Below are positions 15,120 to 24,098 of a stretch of DNA of 64,000 bases, piece after piece. A program made the position numbers and the translations under genes. Source of the stretch: Chryseobacterium cucumeris (GTDB taxonomy: Bacteria > Bacteroidota > Bacteroidia > Flavobacteriales > Weeksellaceae); contig NZ_LUVZ01000034.1 in assembly GCF_001593385.1 (NCBI RefSeq), positions 62,001 to 126,000 on the forward strand, written 5' to 3'. The notes below the pieces were generated by a model. That model was not told where the DNA came from. It worked only from the letters and a program-made list of their open reading frames with translations, and made no database searches. Position 1 is the stretch's first letter. The number at the start of each line of letters is the position of its first letter.

Positions 15120-17422
15120 CTATTATTTTTTAATTCATTTATCTTTCTCATTAATTCATCTATTTCAAGCAATCTTGTATGTTCAGATTTAGGATTAAAT
15201 TTTAAAGATAGATCCATTAAATTTTCTTTTAGTAATTCTTGAATATATTCCTCTCCTATAATATTTACTAACGATATATATTTTTCTTTCTTAGAATTAT
15301 ATACTAATTTCATGTTATCAAACTTAGAACTATCTATTGTTATTTCATCCCATTTTTTATAATCCTCTAAAAATTCATTTATTTTTGATAATGCAAAATC
15401 CCCTTTTGTATCAGTGAGAAAAAAGCCATCGGTAAGTAATTCGTGAATGTTTTCTGCAAACGTATTATTATTTTTAGGGATTATAGGAATTGATTTTTTA
15501 GTTTTTTCATCAATCTCTAAAAATAACACATTTTGTTTTGGTATATCTGACAATATAAATGGAGAATGGGTTATAAAAATAATATTTAAATTATGTTTAT
15601 AAATAGTATTATAGACCGCATTTATACTATCTAATAAATCTTTTAAAAATTTTCTTTGATATTCTGGGTGAGCATATAGTTCAATTTCATCAAAAACAAT
15701 ATTTATATTTTCGTAGGAAATTAATTCATAACTCTCATCCACTCCATGGTGAGACTGGGTGTGAGTAGATTTTACAGACTTCAAGTTTCTTAAATGATAA
15801 ATTACCGCATGAATGCTGAATATTTTTTGCTTTTCTCCAGAACTAAAATTATTAAAATTATTATTAGTTATCTTATTTTCAAAGTAATATTCAACATTAA
15901 AAAAAGATGGTAAAGATTCTCGAATAGAAAAATCATCAGGTAAAATTTCTCGTAAACTTTTATCTTCTATAACATCATCAAGGAATTTAGCATATGCATT
16001 TCGAATTTTCTTTACAAAATAATCAATCTTAATCAACTTTATTTTTCCATTACTTTTTAAAATATCATGTTTATTTAAGTACAAATAATTTATAAAAAAC
16101 AATGCTTGCCTTAATTTATCAGTATTATGACTTATATCGCTTGATAAACTTTGAATATATTCTTTAAATAAAGAAATATCAACTATTTTAAAAGGATATA
16201 TTTCTTTACCATCAATAATTACATATTTTTTTTCTTCAAAACATTTTTCATAATTATGGTAAATTGGGTAATGTGTTATTTTCCTTAATTTATTCAGGAT
16301 ATAATCAAGTGTAAAAAAATAAAACTCATTATTCTGATCAAGTTTTGGTTCTTTTACTCCAAAAAATTCATCAAGTAATATTTTTAAAAACTGCTCTTTT
16401 TCTTCAGTAGTATTGTCTATTCTTAAATCTCTTTTATTTTTTTCATCCCAAATGAGCTTTTTAGAGTTGAGTGCTACAGTTATATAAGATACAATCTTAT
16501 TTTCAGAAATTTTTCTTAATTTTTCTTCTTGCAAAATATTAATAAAGAATCTTGCTCTAGCTAAATCTTTCTCAATATTTATATTGATATTCCCTTCATT
16601 ACGATATGGGTTAATTACAATTGGTAATTGATAACCATCATTTTTATGAAAAACTCCTTTCAACCATTCTCCCATCTCCAGATTATTAAATCCATAATGA
16701 GAATAATTACTAATCATAGAATAAAAGAAATCTTTAAAAAAGCTAATTTCTTTTTGAGGAAGCTTTAAAACACCATACTTTTTACTTTTTACTATATCTC
16801 CCAGATTTGAAACATCAACATCTTTATTTACTTTACTGAATAATTTTCTAAAACTACCAACATAATCTGAAAAAAAAATATCCTTCCCTTTTAAAACAAT
16901 TTTTCTTATATTCTCACTCTTAGTACCATCATCATTTTGTAAATAAGGATTAGTATGTCTAAAATATATTTCTACATTAATATTTTTAAGATCCTGTAAT
17001 AAACTTTCTTTGTATTTCTTTATGCTATTATTAAATTTAATCTTGCTCTTTTCATCTTCTCCTTTTTCATACAGCATATGGGGATTAATAAAATTTTTAT
17101 CTATTTTTAAGGATACTTTCACAATAGAAGCAACTAATAATTCAATTAAAGCACTTTTACCACTACCATTTCTCCCAACAATAGCAGATACGTTTATTTT
17201 TGTAATAACATCTTCGTTTTTTTGATAGAAGAAGTCTTCTATTAATGTTTCTTCTAATTTAATTTCAGTTATTTCTTTTAAATCATTTCCAATTAACTCA
17301 ATTTCATTCGAACAAAATTTATAATCATTATAAAATTTATAAATTCTTCCCTCCTCTAAATTCTTAAGAAATTTCGGATTACAACCTTTCATAGGCCTAA
17401 TCGCTAAAAGTTTAAAGCTCAT
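15116..17422 (-). CDS. ABC/OLD-like AAA ATPase, PtuA-like
   Basis: A 768-residue cytoplasmic ATPase with the full ABC/SMC-type set: Walker A G-R-N-G-S-G-K-S (83-90), signature F-S-S-G-E-K-Q-K (526-533), Walker B I-V-F-D-E-I-E-L (575-582) and the switch histidine in F-I-T-H-S-P-F (616-622). Roughly 430 residues separate Walker A from the signature, a large helical insert. After the ATPase core comes T-F-A-E-N-I-H-E-L-L with F-F-L, a pattern I associate with Septu and retron-linked ATPases. The gene is far richer in A and T than its neighbours, which suggests horizontal transfer. No TOPRIM domain is seen, so it is not a complete OLD nuclease. Confidence 0.82.
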   Translation of the reverse strand: MSFKLLAIRPMKGCNPKFLKNLEEGRIYKFYNDYKFCSNEIELIGNDLKEITEIKLEETLIEDFFYQKNEDVITKINVSAIVGRNGSGKSALIELLVASIVKVSLKIDKNFINPHMLYEKGEDEKSKIKFNNSIKKYKESLLQDLKNINVEIYFRHTNPYLQNDDGTKSENIRKIVLKGKDIFFSDYVGSFRKLFSKVNKDVDVSNLGDIVKSKKYGVLKLPQKEISFFKDFFYSMISNYSHYGFNNLEMGEWLKGVFHKNDGYQLPIVINPYRNEGNININIEKDLARARFFINILQEEKLRKISENKIVSYITVALNSKKLIWDEKNKRDLRIDNTTEEKEQFLKILLDEFFGVKEPKLDQNNEFYFFTLDYILNKLRKITHYPIYHNYEKCFEEKKYVIIDGKEIYPFKIVDISLFKEYIQSLSSDISHNTDKLRQALFFINYLYLNKHDILKSNGKIKLIKIDYFVKKIRNAYAKFLDDVIEDKSLREILPDDFSIRESLPSFFNVEYYFENKITNNNFNNFSSGEKQKIFSIHAVIYHLRNLKSVKSTHTQSHHGVDESYELISYENINIVFDEIELYAHPEYQRKFLKDLLDSINAVYNTIYKHNLNIIFITHSPFILSDIPKQNVLFLEIDEKTKKSIPIIPKNNNTFAENIHELLTDGFFLTDTKGDFALSKINEFLEDYKKWDEITIDSSKFDNMKLVYNSKKEKYISLVNIIGEEYIQELLKENLMDLSLKFNPKSEHTRLLEIDELMRKINELKNNR

Positions 17423-17438
17423 GTATTATCGTTTTTCT

Positions 17439-17446
17439 CAAAAGTA
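17439..17446 (-). promoter_or_regulatory. Possible -7 element of the ATPase-HNH operon
   Basis: Complement reads TACTTTTG, a match to TAnnTTTG, about 17 bases before the ATPase start and downstream of the uvrA terminator. No well-placed TTTG -33 box is present, so the promoter would be weak or regulated. Confidence 0.4.
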
Positions 17447-17452
17447 AATAAA

Positions 17453-17478
17453 AAAACCACAATCTTCATTGTGGTTTT
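17453..17478 (-). terminator. Terminator of uvrA
   Basis: Perfect 11-bp stem AAAACCACAAT / ATTGTGGTTTT with loop CTTC, 22 bases past the uvrA stop and followed by T bases on the minus strand. It isolates uvrA from the ATPase-HNH pair. Confidence 0.88.
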
Positions 17479-17499
17479 CCGTAATATATATTTATAATT

Positions 17500-20331
17500 C
17501 TATTCTAATTCCCTCTTCAAAAACTTCCCTGTCAAGCTCTTCTTAGACTTTACAATTTCTTCAGGAGTTCCCTGTGCAACGATCTGTCCGCCGTGTTTTC
17601 CTCCTTCAGGTCCTACGTCGATAATATGGTCTGCTAATTTGATGACATCCATATTATGTTCGATGATGATGAATGAGTTTCCAAGTTCTACCAGCTGATT
17701 GATGGCATCCATCAGGATTTTTACATCTTCAAAGTGTAGTCCTGTTGTTGGTTCATCAAGGATATAAAGGGTATTTCCGGTTTGTCTTTTTGCTAATTCA
17801 GTTGCTAGCTTGATACGTTGCGCTTCACCTCCCGAAAGGGTTGTCGACTGCTGTCCAAGCGTAATATAACCTAAACCTACATCCTGTAATGTTTTTACTT
17901 TTGCAAAAATCTTAGGAATTGGCTGGAAGAAATCTACCGCTTCATCAATCGTCATATCCAATACATCAGAGATTGATTTTCCTTTGTAACGGACTTCCAG
18001 CGTTTCTCTGTTGAAACGTTTTCCGTTGCAGGTTTCGCAGTGTACGTATACATCCGGAAGGAAATTCATTTCGATTACTTTCAATCCTCCACCCTGACAG
18101 GTTTCGCATCTTCCGCCTTTCACATTGAAAGAGAATCTTCCCGGTTTATATCCACGGATTTTACTTTCCGGCAGCTCTGCAAAAAGGTTTCTGATATCGG
18201 TAAACATTCCGGTGTAGGTTGCAGGATTCGAACGTGGCGTTCTTCCGATTGGAGTCTGATCTACATCTACAATTTTATCAATATTTTCTAACCCTTCAAT
18301 CTTTTTGTATGGTAACGGTTCTTGAACCGCTCTGTAGAAATGCTTGTTAAGGATCGGATATAATGTTCCGTTAATCAGAGAAGATTTTCCGCTTCCTGAA
18401 ATTCCGGTTACTACAACCAGTTTTCCAAGAGGAATATCCAGGGTTACATTTTTAAGATTATTCCCAGTAGCTCCTTTTAAAACAATATTTTTACCGCTTC
18501 CAGCTCTTCTTTCTGCCGGAATTTCTATTTTTCTTTTTCCATTAATATATTGAGCCGTGATGGTATCAGCTTTCAAAAGATCTTTTGGTTTTCCCTGCCA
18601 AAGAATCTCTCCACCGAATTTTCCTGCTCTCGGACCAATATCCAGCACCTCATCGGCTTCCAGGATCATGTCTTTATCATGTTCTACCACCAATACAGAG
18701 TTTCCAATGTCTCTCAGGTTTTTCAGAGAATGGATCAATCTCTCATTATCTCTCTGGTGAAGCCCGATACTTGGTTCATCAAGGATATATAAAACATTCA
18801 CCAACTGAGATCCGATCTGTGTTGCCAGACGAATTCTCTGCGATTCTCCTCCGGAAAGTGTTTTTGAACTTCTGCTCAAGCTTAAATAATCCAATCCTAC
18901 ATCCAGCAAAAACTGAAGTCTGGTTTCAATTTCTTTTAAGATCTCGTGAGCAATGATTTTATTTTTTTCGGAGAATTTAACTTTAACATCAGCCAGCCAG
19001 TCTTTTAAATCCGCTAAGCTTAAAGCATTAACCTCAGCAATGTTCTTTCCATCAATTTTAAAACTTAAGCTTGAAGGCTGAAGACGGGTTCCGTGACATT
19101 CAGGGCATATTTCTTCTGTAGTAAAATGTCTTTCCAATAAAACAGCTTCATATGAGTCTCTATCATCAATAATCTCCTCCATGAAAGCAATCAGACCATC
19201 GAAACCAATTTTTATTTTTTTGGTAATTCCGGCGTATTTCAGGTCTTTATTAAACTCTTTATGACATCCGTTATAGATATAATCCAATGCTTCTTCAGGA
19301 ATATCCTGCAATGGCGTTGTTAATCCTAATCCAAAGATCTCAAGAATGTTTTTGATCTGTGACAGAATCCATTTGTTGGACTTGATATCTTCCAACGGCA
19401 GTAATCCTCCCTGATTGATAGATAGTTTCGGATTGTCTATAAAGTAATCGGTATTGATTTTTTTAATAGTTCCCAAACCTTTACAATTCGGGCAGCTTCC
19501 TTTTGGAGAGTTGAATGAGAAGGTATTGGGTTCCGGCAGTGCCAGAGAGTGTCCTGTTTCCGCATCCATCAGATTTTTGGAAAAATATTCGATATCTGTA
19601 CTTCCCAATTTCTGAATTCCGATAATTCCTTCTCCCATTTCCATTGCCGTACGCAATGATTTCTCCATTCTTCCTTCTGAAGCATTCTCACCGATGATCC
19701 AACGGTCGATAACGATATCGATGTCGTGGGTTTTATAACGGTCAAGTTTTAAATCATATTCAATATCCTGCAGTTCGCCATCAATTCTTGCCTGCCCGTA
19801 ACCTTTTTTGGCCATCTGAACAAAGAGCTCATGATAATGTCCTTTTCTGGAACGTACCACTGGCGCCAAAAGCATGATTTTCTCTTTTTTATAATTTTCT
19901 TTGATGGTTTCAAGGATCTGATCTTCGGTATAGCTTACCAACTTCTGCCCTGTAGACAAAGAGTACGCATCTGAAACTCTTGCATACAAAAGACGTAGAA
20001 AGTCATACAGTTCAGTAACGGTTCCGACAGTAGAACGCGGATTTTTATTGGTTGTTTTCTGCTCGATAGCAATAACCGGAGAAAGTCCTTCAATTTTATC
20101 TACATCCGGACGCTCCAATCCACCTAAAAACTGACGGGCATAGGCAGAGAATGTTTCGATATAACGACGCTGGCCTTCCGCAAAAATAGTATCGAAAGCC
20201 AATGACGATTTTCCACTTCCGGAAAGGCCGGTAATCACGACCAATTCGTTGCGTGGAATTTTTACGTTAATATTTTTCAGGTTGTGTTCACGTGCTCCGT
20301 AAACTTCTATATATTCTGTTGATTTGCTCAT
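17500..20331 (-). CDS. uvrA: Excinuclease ABC subunit A
   Basis: A 943-residue ATPase that finds bulky DNA lesions with UvrB in nucleotide excision repair. It has two ABC cassettes: first Walker A G-L-S-G-S-G-K-S (35-42) and second G-I-S-G-S-G-K-S (about 635-650). The zinc modules are visible as [20 protein letters not shown] and C-E-T-C-N-G-K-R. Both signature motifs (L-S-G-G-E-S-Q-R and L-S-G-G-E-A-Q-R) and both Walker B motifs (I-L-D-E-P) are intact, and the length matches E. coli UvrA. A -7-like TATTTTTG (complement of 20367-20374) lies 36 bases upstream. Confidence 0.97.
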   Translation of the reverse strand: MSKSTEYIEVYGAREHNLKNINVKIPRNELVVITGLSGSGKSSLAFDTIFAEGQRRYIETFSAYARQFLGGLERPDVDKIEGLSPVIAIEQKTTNKNPRSTVGTVTELYDFLRLLYARVSDAYSLSTGQKLVSYTEDQILETIKENYKKEKIMLLAPVVRSRKGHYHELFVQMAKKGYGQARIDGELQDIEYDLKLDRYKTHDIDIVIDRWIIGENASEGRMEKSLRTAMEMGEGIIGIQKLGSTDIEYFSKNLMDAETGHSLALPEPNTFSFNSPKGSCPNCKGLGTIKKINTDYFIDNPKLSINQGGLLPLEDIKSNKWILSQIKNILEIFGLGLTTPLQDIPEEALDYIYNGCHKEFNKDLKYAGITKKIKIGFDGLIAFMEEIIDDRDSYEAVLLERHFTTEEICPECHGTRLQPSSLSFKIDGKNIAEVNALSLADLKDWLADVKVKFSEKNKIIAHEILKEIETRLQFLLDVGLDYLSLSRSSKTLSGGESQRIRLATQIGSQLVNVLYILDEPSIGLHQRDNERLIHSLKNLRDIGNSVLVVEHDKDMILEADEVLDIGPRAGKFGGEILWQGKPKDLLKADTITAQYINGKRKIEIPAERRAGSGKNIVLKGATGNNLKNVTLDIPLGKLVVVTGISGSGKSSLINGTLYPILNKHFYRAVQEPLPYKKIEGLENIDKIVDVDQTPIGRTPRSNPATYTGMFTDIRNLFAELPESKIRGYKPGRFSFNVKGGRCETCQGGGLKVIEMNFLPDVYVHCETCNGKRFNRETLEVRYKGKSISDVLDMTIDEAVDFFQPIPKIFAKVKTLQDVGLGYITLGQQSTTLSGGEAQRIKLATELAKRQTGNTLYILDEPTTGLHFEDVKILMDAINQLVELGNSFIIIEHNMDVIKLADHIIDVGPEGGKHGGQIVAQGTPEEIVKSKKSLTGKFLKRELE

Positions 20332-20507
20332 AATTTGGAGTGACTTTGCCTGAAAATCACAACGTGCAAAAATACGAAATTTTATAGACTTTTTTTGAAT
20401 ATAAATGGGATAAAAGTTTCATAAAAAATTCTTAGGTTTTGTTAAGACACTGAATCCGATGTTATTGAATTTTTCCGGAATGATTTTATATTTTTCACAT
20501 CATTATC

Positions 20508-20572
20508 TTTGGGCTGAAGCCAATGGAAGCTCATTTATTAAAAAACAGGCTAAAGCCCGTTTCTATTGATAT
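20508..20572. repeat. Dispersed repeat with GGCTGAAGCC and GGCTAAAGCCCGTTTCTATTGA
   Basis: The copy reads TTGGGCTGAAGCCAATG, a spacer, then GGCTAAAGCCCGTTTCTATT and GATAT. The second copy at 26185-26250 has the same two blocks in the same order and at the same spacing. GGCTNAAGCC is itself a small palindrome, so each block can form a hairpin. Both copies are intergenic. Confidence 0.7.
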
Positions 20573-20620
20573 GATAAAATATATTGAGATTAAAAAGGGT
20601 ATAATCATAATTACAAATTT

Positions 20621-21508
20621 TCATTTGCACGTATAGTATTCCCAGACAGCGTGACTGATATCTGAGATGATTTTTTCCGTATCTGCCATTTCTTCTTTAA
20701 TATTTTTAAGATAAATGGATAAAATCACATGTTTTCCATTTGGAAGTTTTATAATTCCTACATCATTCATTGCAGCGCGTAGATTATTTTCATTTCTTCC
20801 GGAAATTCCTGTTCGGTGGGCCAATTCTGTACCTACAGGCAATCCCGCTTTCATCCAGTTAAGCCCTCTTGAAGTTTCTACCATCACCTGATACAGGTAT
20901 TTTGTAGTTTCTTTTTTCAACACTTTTCCTTTATAGAATTTTTCTAAAAGTTCTGTGGTTGCCAAAGGCGTTGTTGTATTCAGATAACATTTTTCAAACG
21001 AGGACATTTCCTTCTCATTTACTTTTATGGTAAAATCTTTAATCCCCTGCTGATTAATAAATTTCTGTACTGTCTCCGTTCCGCCAATGATGTTCAATAA
21101 AATGTCACAACCATTATTATCACTGTGGGAAACGGTATATCTTAATAACTGATCTAAGGTAAGATACATATTCCCCTGAGGATATTCTTCCCGGATCGGA
21201 CTCCAGGTTTCTGATAGCAGATCTTCTTTTTTGATGAAAAACTTTTGATCCAGTTTTAATATACCTTCGTCAACCCGGTTTAAAACAGCTAAGGCAATGT
21301 GAAATTTGAAAACACTCAACATTGGAGTTTCTTTATTTCCGTTGATGCTCAGTGTATCTTTATCTTCTATTCCTTTTAAAGATATTCCAACAGTTGCATT
21401 TTTTGTAGAGATTATCTGATTAATTTTATTTTTCAGATCTTTAATAGTCTGGCTTTTTAAATGAGCACCAAAGAGGAGGAGAAGTATTAAAAGTGATATT
21501 TTTTTCAT
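20621..21508 (-). CDS. Class A beta-lactamase, subclass A2 (CIA/CGA-like)
   Basis: A 295-residue serine beta-lactamase with a signal peptide (about residues 1-20), so periplasmic. Catalytic motifs: S-V-F-K at 65-68 (Ser70 and Lys73 in standard numbering), S-D-N at 129-131 and H-R-T-G in place of K-T-G near residue 232. The omega-loop region reads N-E-K-E-M (163-167), where Glu164 fits the general base as seen in PER/CfxA-type A2 enzymes, not the E-x-x-L-N of TEM. By family knowledge these enzymes hydrolyse penicillins and many cephalosporins; Chryseobacterium versions include CIA and CGA. The exact spectrum cannot be read from sequence. It is a single gene; no regulator is adjacent. Confidence 0.88.
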   Translation of the reverse strand: MKKISLLILLLLFGAHLKSQTIKDLKNKINQIISTKNATVGISLKGIEDKDTLSINGNKETPMLSVFKFHIALAVLNRVDEGILKLDQKFFIKKEDLLSETWSPIREEYPQGNMYLTLDQLLRYTVSHSDNNGCDILLNIIGGTETVQKFINQQGIKDFTIKVNEKEMSSFEKCYLNTTTPLATTELLEKFYKGKVLKKETTKYLYQVMVETSRGLNWMKAGLPVGTELAHRTGISGRNENNLRAAMNDVGIIKLPNGKHVILSIYLKNIKEEMADTEKIISDISHAVWEYYTCK

Positions 21509-21542
21509 TGAATTCTGATCTTATTCTGAACATTACATTAAA

Positions 21543-21567
21543 AATGCCGTAGCGGGTACGGCATTTA
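21543..21567 (-). terminator. Terminator of the tssE-tssF pair
   Basis: Ten-base-pair stem AAATGCCGTA / TACGGCATTT with loop GCGGG, 26 bases past the tssF stop, with T bases following on the minus strand. Confidence 0.82.
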
Positions 21568-21592
21568 TTTTTTTAACTTATTTTTATAAGAA

Positions 21593-23476
21593 CTACATAT
21601 CCTGGAAATCAACATCTTCATTGGTAATCCTTACGATATATTCGATTCCATCAATGGCTTTGGCAATAATCTGATTTCTTATAATATTGGCCATATTTTC
21701 CCAATAGGCTCTTCCGTAGAAAGAATAGTTCTGCGGAATGATTTCTACCTCAACAGTTCTTACAAAACCTTCTTTTGGCTTGTTGCTGATCATCGTTCCT
21801 CTTCTTACCCTTACTTCTCTTACTTCATCTTTCAGAATCATACGGCAATAGTTTTTAACGTCTTCCAAAGAAATGATCTTATCTCTGGTTGTCAGGGCAT
21901 ATTTATACGCCTGAATACTATCCGTTCCTTTTTGTTCCTCAGCTCCACCTAAGGTTTCGGTAAGCAGTACCACAGTCTGAGATTTCAACTGGTTGGAAAG
22001 TTCAGTTCCCGGACGCATATGATTGGCCAGCGTACAGTGTGTTACCCAAAAAGAAGCGTAGGTATGATCAGTTTTTTCCACCGGTTCCATGATTACGTAA
22101 TTCAGCTCCTGTCTGATATTCCTTTTGGCATTATTTACTTTCTGCACCATGGATTTCATTTTGTCAGACATTTCACTTAAGACTCCTTTTACATTATCTC
22201 TGTTCAAAAGGGAAAATGCAGCAATTTCATCTCTTGTCAGTTCCAGAACATTGGCAATCATATCTACTGCATTTCGGCTGGTAAAACGCTCCATTCCTCC
22301 TTTTCTTACGGTATACAACCCTTTTTTAAGATCATCGGCCGGGGTGAAAGGAATTTCGGTATATCTTCTGCCGTCACCATCCTGTACCTCATCCACATAA
22401 AGAAAATGCTCGCCTTCGTCTGTTACCAAAGGAATATTATTTCCCATGATATCAAGGCTGTATTCTGTTTTTTTCCAACCTCTGTTGTAGATAGGAAAAG
22501 CATTCAGTACAAATGAGAAATTATCCAGGATTTCTGCTGAAAACTGTGGTGGAAACTCAAACGTAAGCCACAGATAACTTTTATTATCCAGAAATTTAGT
22601 AATTTCTTCTTTTCCAGTCAGGAAATCAAGGTTCTGTGGAAGCTGTCCCGGTTCTGAGAACAGACTTTGAGAGATTCCTGTTACTTCAATAAATTTATGG
22701 CGATAGATACTTTTAATATCCTCAATCACCTTATTTCTGATGGATTGTTCTTTGAACATCTGCTCGTAACCATCATTCTGACTTTCTGTAAGATAGCTCA
22801 ATCCTTCTCTTACAAACAGAGGATTCCCATTACTTGAAACCGTGATATACGGTAATAATTTGTATACGAAATCAAGGTGCTCGAAAGCAGGATTGGAGCA
22901 GAATATGCTCAGGTATTTGGGAAAGTTTTCACTTACATATTTGCTTACATCTACCCCTATTGTGATTTTTCTGTAATCTTCAGGTCTTCCCTGAAATCTT
23001 GCAATAGGAATTTTGTTGAATCTGTCATCGATGCTGTAGCAGGTATTTCCTACAAACATGATTGAAGTGTGAACTTTATTGATTCTCACATTTCCTACAG
23101 GAGTAAAAGGAATGTTCAGCTGCTTGTCTGATTCTGATTTTACCGTGGAAGTCATCTGTTTACGGAAGAAAAATTCCGTGTGTTCCAATAAAATCTCAGA
23201 AGACTCATAAGGCTGCGTAAAAGCTACAGAATGAGCCGGAATAGGATGGGTATAAATGGACGGTGTAAGCAGTTTTGCCAGTTTTTCCAATATACGGGCA
23301 TTCACCGTCTGTATTTCATTATTCGCTTTGAAAACCTCTGTACTGAATGCGTCTATCAACAGTTTTACAAAAGGATCTAAAGACTGTGGACTTCTCAGTC
23401 CCCATACCTTTGTTGCATTCTGCAGCATTCTTGCTTTTACAGATTCTTTGGAATAAATATTCTGATCTAAATTCAT
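21593..23476 (-). CDS. tssF: Type VI secretion baseplate subunit TssF
   Basis: A 627-residue protein with the features of Bacteroidota (subtype iii) TssF, the gp6-like wedge protein of the T6SS baseplate. The N-terminal third has S-K-E-S-V-K-A-R-M-L-Q-N-A and D-P-F-V-K-L-L-I-D-A-F; the C-terminal domain (about residues 500-627) has the phage gp6-like strand-helix repeats with R-V-R-R-G-T and V-E-V-E-I-I-P. There are no membrane segments. It sits 24 bases after the gp25-like tssE. No sheath, tube, VgrG, ClpV or TssK gene is in this window, so either the rest is elsewhere or the pair is a remnant. Confidence 0.72.
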   Translation of the reverse strand: MNLDQNIYSKESVKARMLQNATKVWGLRSPQSLDPFVKLLIDAFSTEVFKANNEIQTVNARILEKLAKLLTPSIYTHPIPAHSVAFTQPYESSEILLEHTEFFFRKQMTSTVKSESDKQLNIPFTPVGNVRINKVHTSIMFVGNTCYSIDDRFNKIPIARFQGRPEDYRKITIGVDVSKYVSENFPKYLSIFCSNPAFEHLDFVYKLLPYITVSSNGNPLFVREGLSYLTESQNDGYEQMFKEQSIRNKVIEDIKSIYRHKFIEVTGISQSLFSEPGQLPQNLDFLTGKEEITKFLDNKSYLWLTFEFPPQFSAEILDNFSFVLNAFPIYNRGWKKTEYSLDIMGNNIPLVTDEGEHFLYVDEVQDGDGRRYTEIPFTPADDLKKGLYTVRKGGMERFTSRNAVDMIANVLELTRDEIAAFSLLNRDNVKGVLSEMSDKMKSMVQKVNNAKRNIRQELNYVIMEPVEKTDHTYASFWVTHCTLANHMRPGTELSNQLKSQTVVLLTETLGGAEEQKGTDSIQAYKYALTTRDKIISLEDVKNYCRMILKDEVREVRVRRGTMISNKPKEGFVRTVEVEIIPQNYSFYGRAYWENMANIIRNQIIAKAIDGIEYIVRITNEDVDFQDM

Positions 23477-23500
23477 AATTTTCTTTCGCTGTTAAAAATA

Positions 23501-23941
23501 TTAATCAATAGACATCGGGCTTAGAAACAACTCTGTTGAAAAACTAAAACGTTCTCCTGTTTCTTCCATTTTTGCATTGATGGCAATTCTTACTTTCTTT
23601 TTAATTTCGGTGTGTTCTTTAGTATCGTAGCTGTGCTCTACGAATTGTATATGAGCATCAATCTGCGGGTTTACGATTCTTGGTTCATATTCCTGAATCT
23701 GTCTTCTTAAGCTTTTGATAAAAACGCTTTCCCAGATGGCACTTGTAACTCCATTATCGAATTCAAGGTTCCAGACATCGTTTCCATAGTTTTCATCATA
23801 TCTGTTCTCCCCTTTTTTGGTGGTGATCAGCAGCATAATATTGTGGGCAATACTTTCCCCCATATCGCAGGTATCGATACTTCCGCCTTCGGTCATTAAA
23901 GTAGACGGTACGAAAGGCATTCTGTAATTTGGTGTATCCAT
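23501..23941 (-). CDS. tssE: GPW/gp25 family T6SS baseplate protein TssE
   Basis: A 146-residue protein of the GPW/gp25 (lysozyme-like fold, no lysozyme activity) family. Family marks are the N-terminal G-E-S-I-A-H-N-I-M-L-L-I-T-T-K-K-G-E-N-R segment, E-N-Y-G-N-D-V-W-N-L-E-F and the helix W-E-S-V-F-I-K-S-L-R-R-Q-I. In T6SS and contractile phages it builds the baseplate wedge and seeds sheath assembly. It is the first gene of a two-gene unit with tssF. A contractile prophage is the alternative, but no other phage gene is present. Confidence 0.75.
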   Translation of the reverse strand: MDTPNYRMPFVPSTLMTEGGSIDTCDMGESIAHNIMLLITTKKGENRYDENYGNDVWNLEFDNGVTSAIWESVFIKSLRRQIQEYEPRIVNPQIDAHIQFVEHSYDTKEHTEIKKKVRIAINAKMEETGERFSFSTELFLSPMSID

Positions 23942-24045
23942 AACTTATTGTTTTTACTTCATGGTCCTGTTTTAAAAACGAAATACCAAATTACACATTT
24001 TCGGCAAATAATAATGACAATACTTTAAATATTATTCAAAAACAA

Positions 24046-24071
24046 GGGCCTTCAAACTGAATTGAAAGCCC
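24046..24071 (-). terminator. Terminator of the APC permease gene
   Basis: Ten-pair stem GGGCCTTCAA / TTGAAAGCCC with one mismatch, followed on the minus strand by TTGTTTTTG, 28 bases past the permease stop. Confidence 0.65.
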
Positions 24072-24098
24072 CATGAATCTGTTATATTATTTTTTATA

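Noticed and set aside
13986..17422. Retron with ATPase-HNH effector
   Set aside because: The effector pair matches in type, but there is no reverse transcriptase gene and no msr-msd-like RNA next to it.
15116..17422. OLD-family (ATPase-TOPRIM) nuclease
   Set aside because: The ATPase part is similar, but no TOPRIM Glu and D-x-D motifs are seen in the short C-terminus, and the nuclease is supplied by the separate HNH gene.
18040..18956. Several plus-strand frames of 60 to 123 codons inside uvrA
   Set aside because: They are antisense to conserved UvrA coding sequence and show no signal, family motif or promoter.
21593..23941. Prophage baseplate region
   Set aside because: gp25- and gp6-like proteins occur in phages too, but no other phage gene, integrase or attachment site is visible, and both proteins look like the Bacteroidota T6SS versions.
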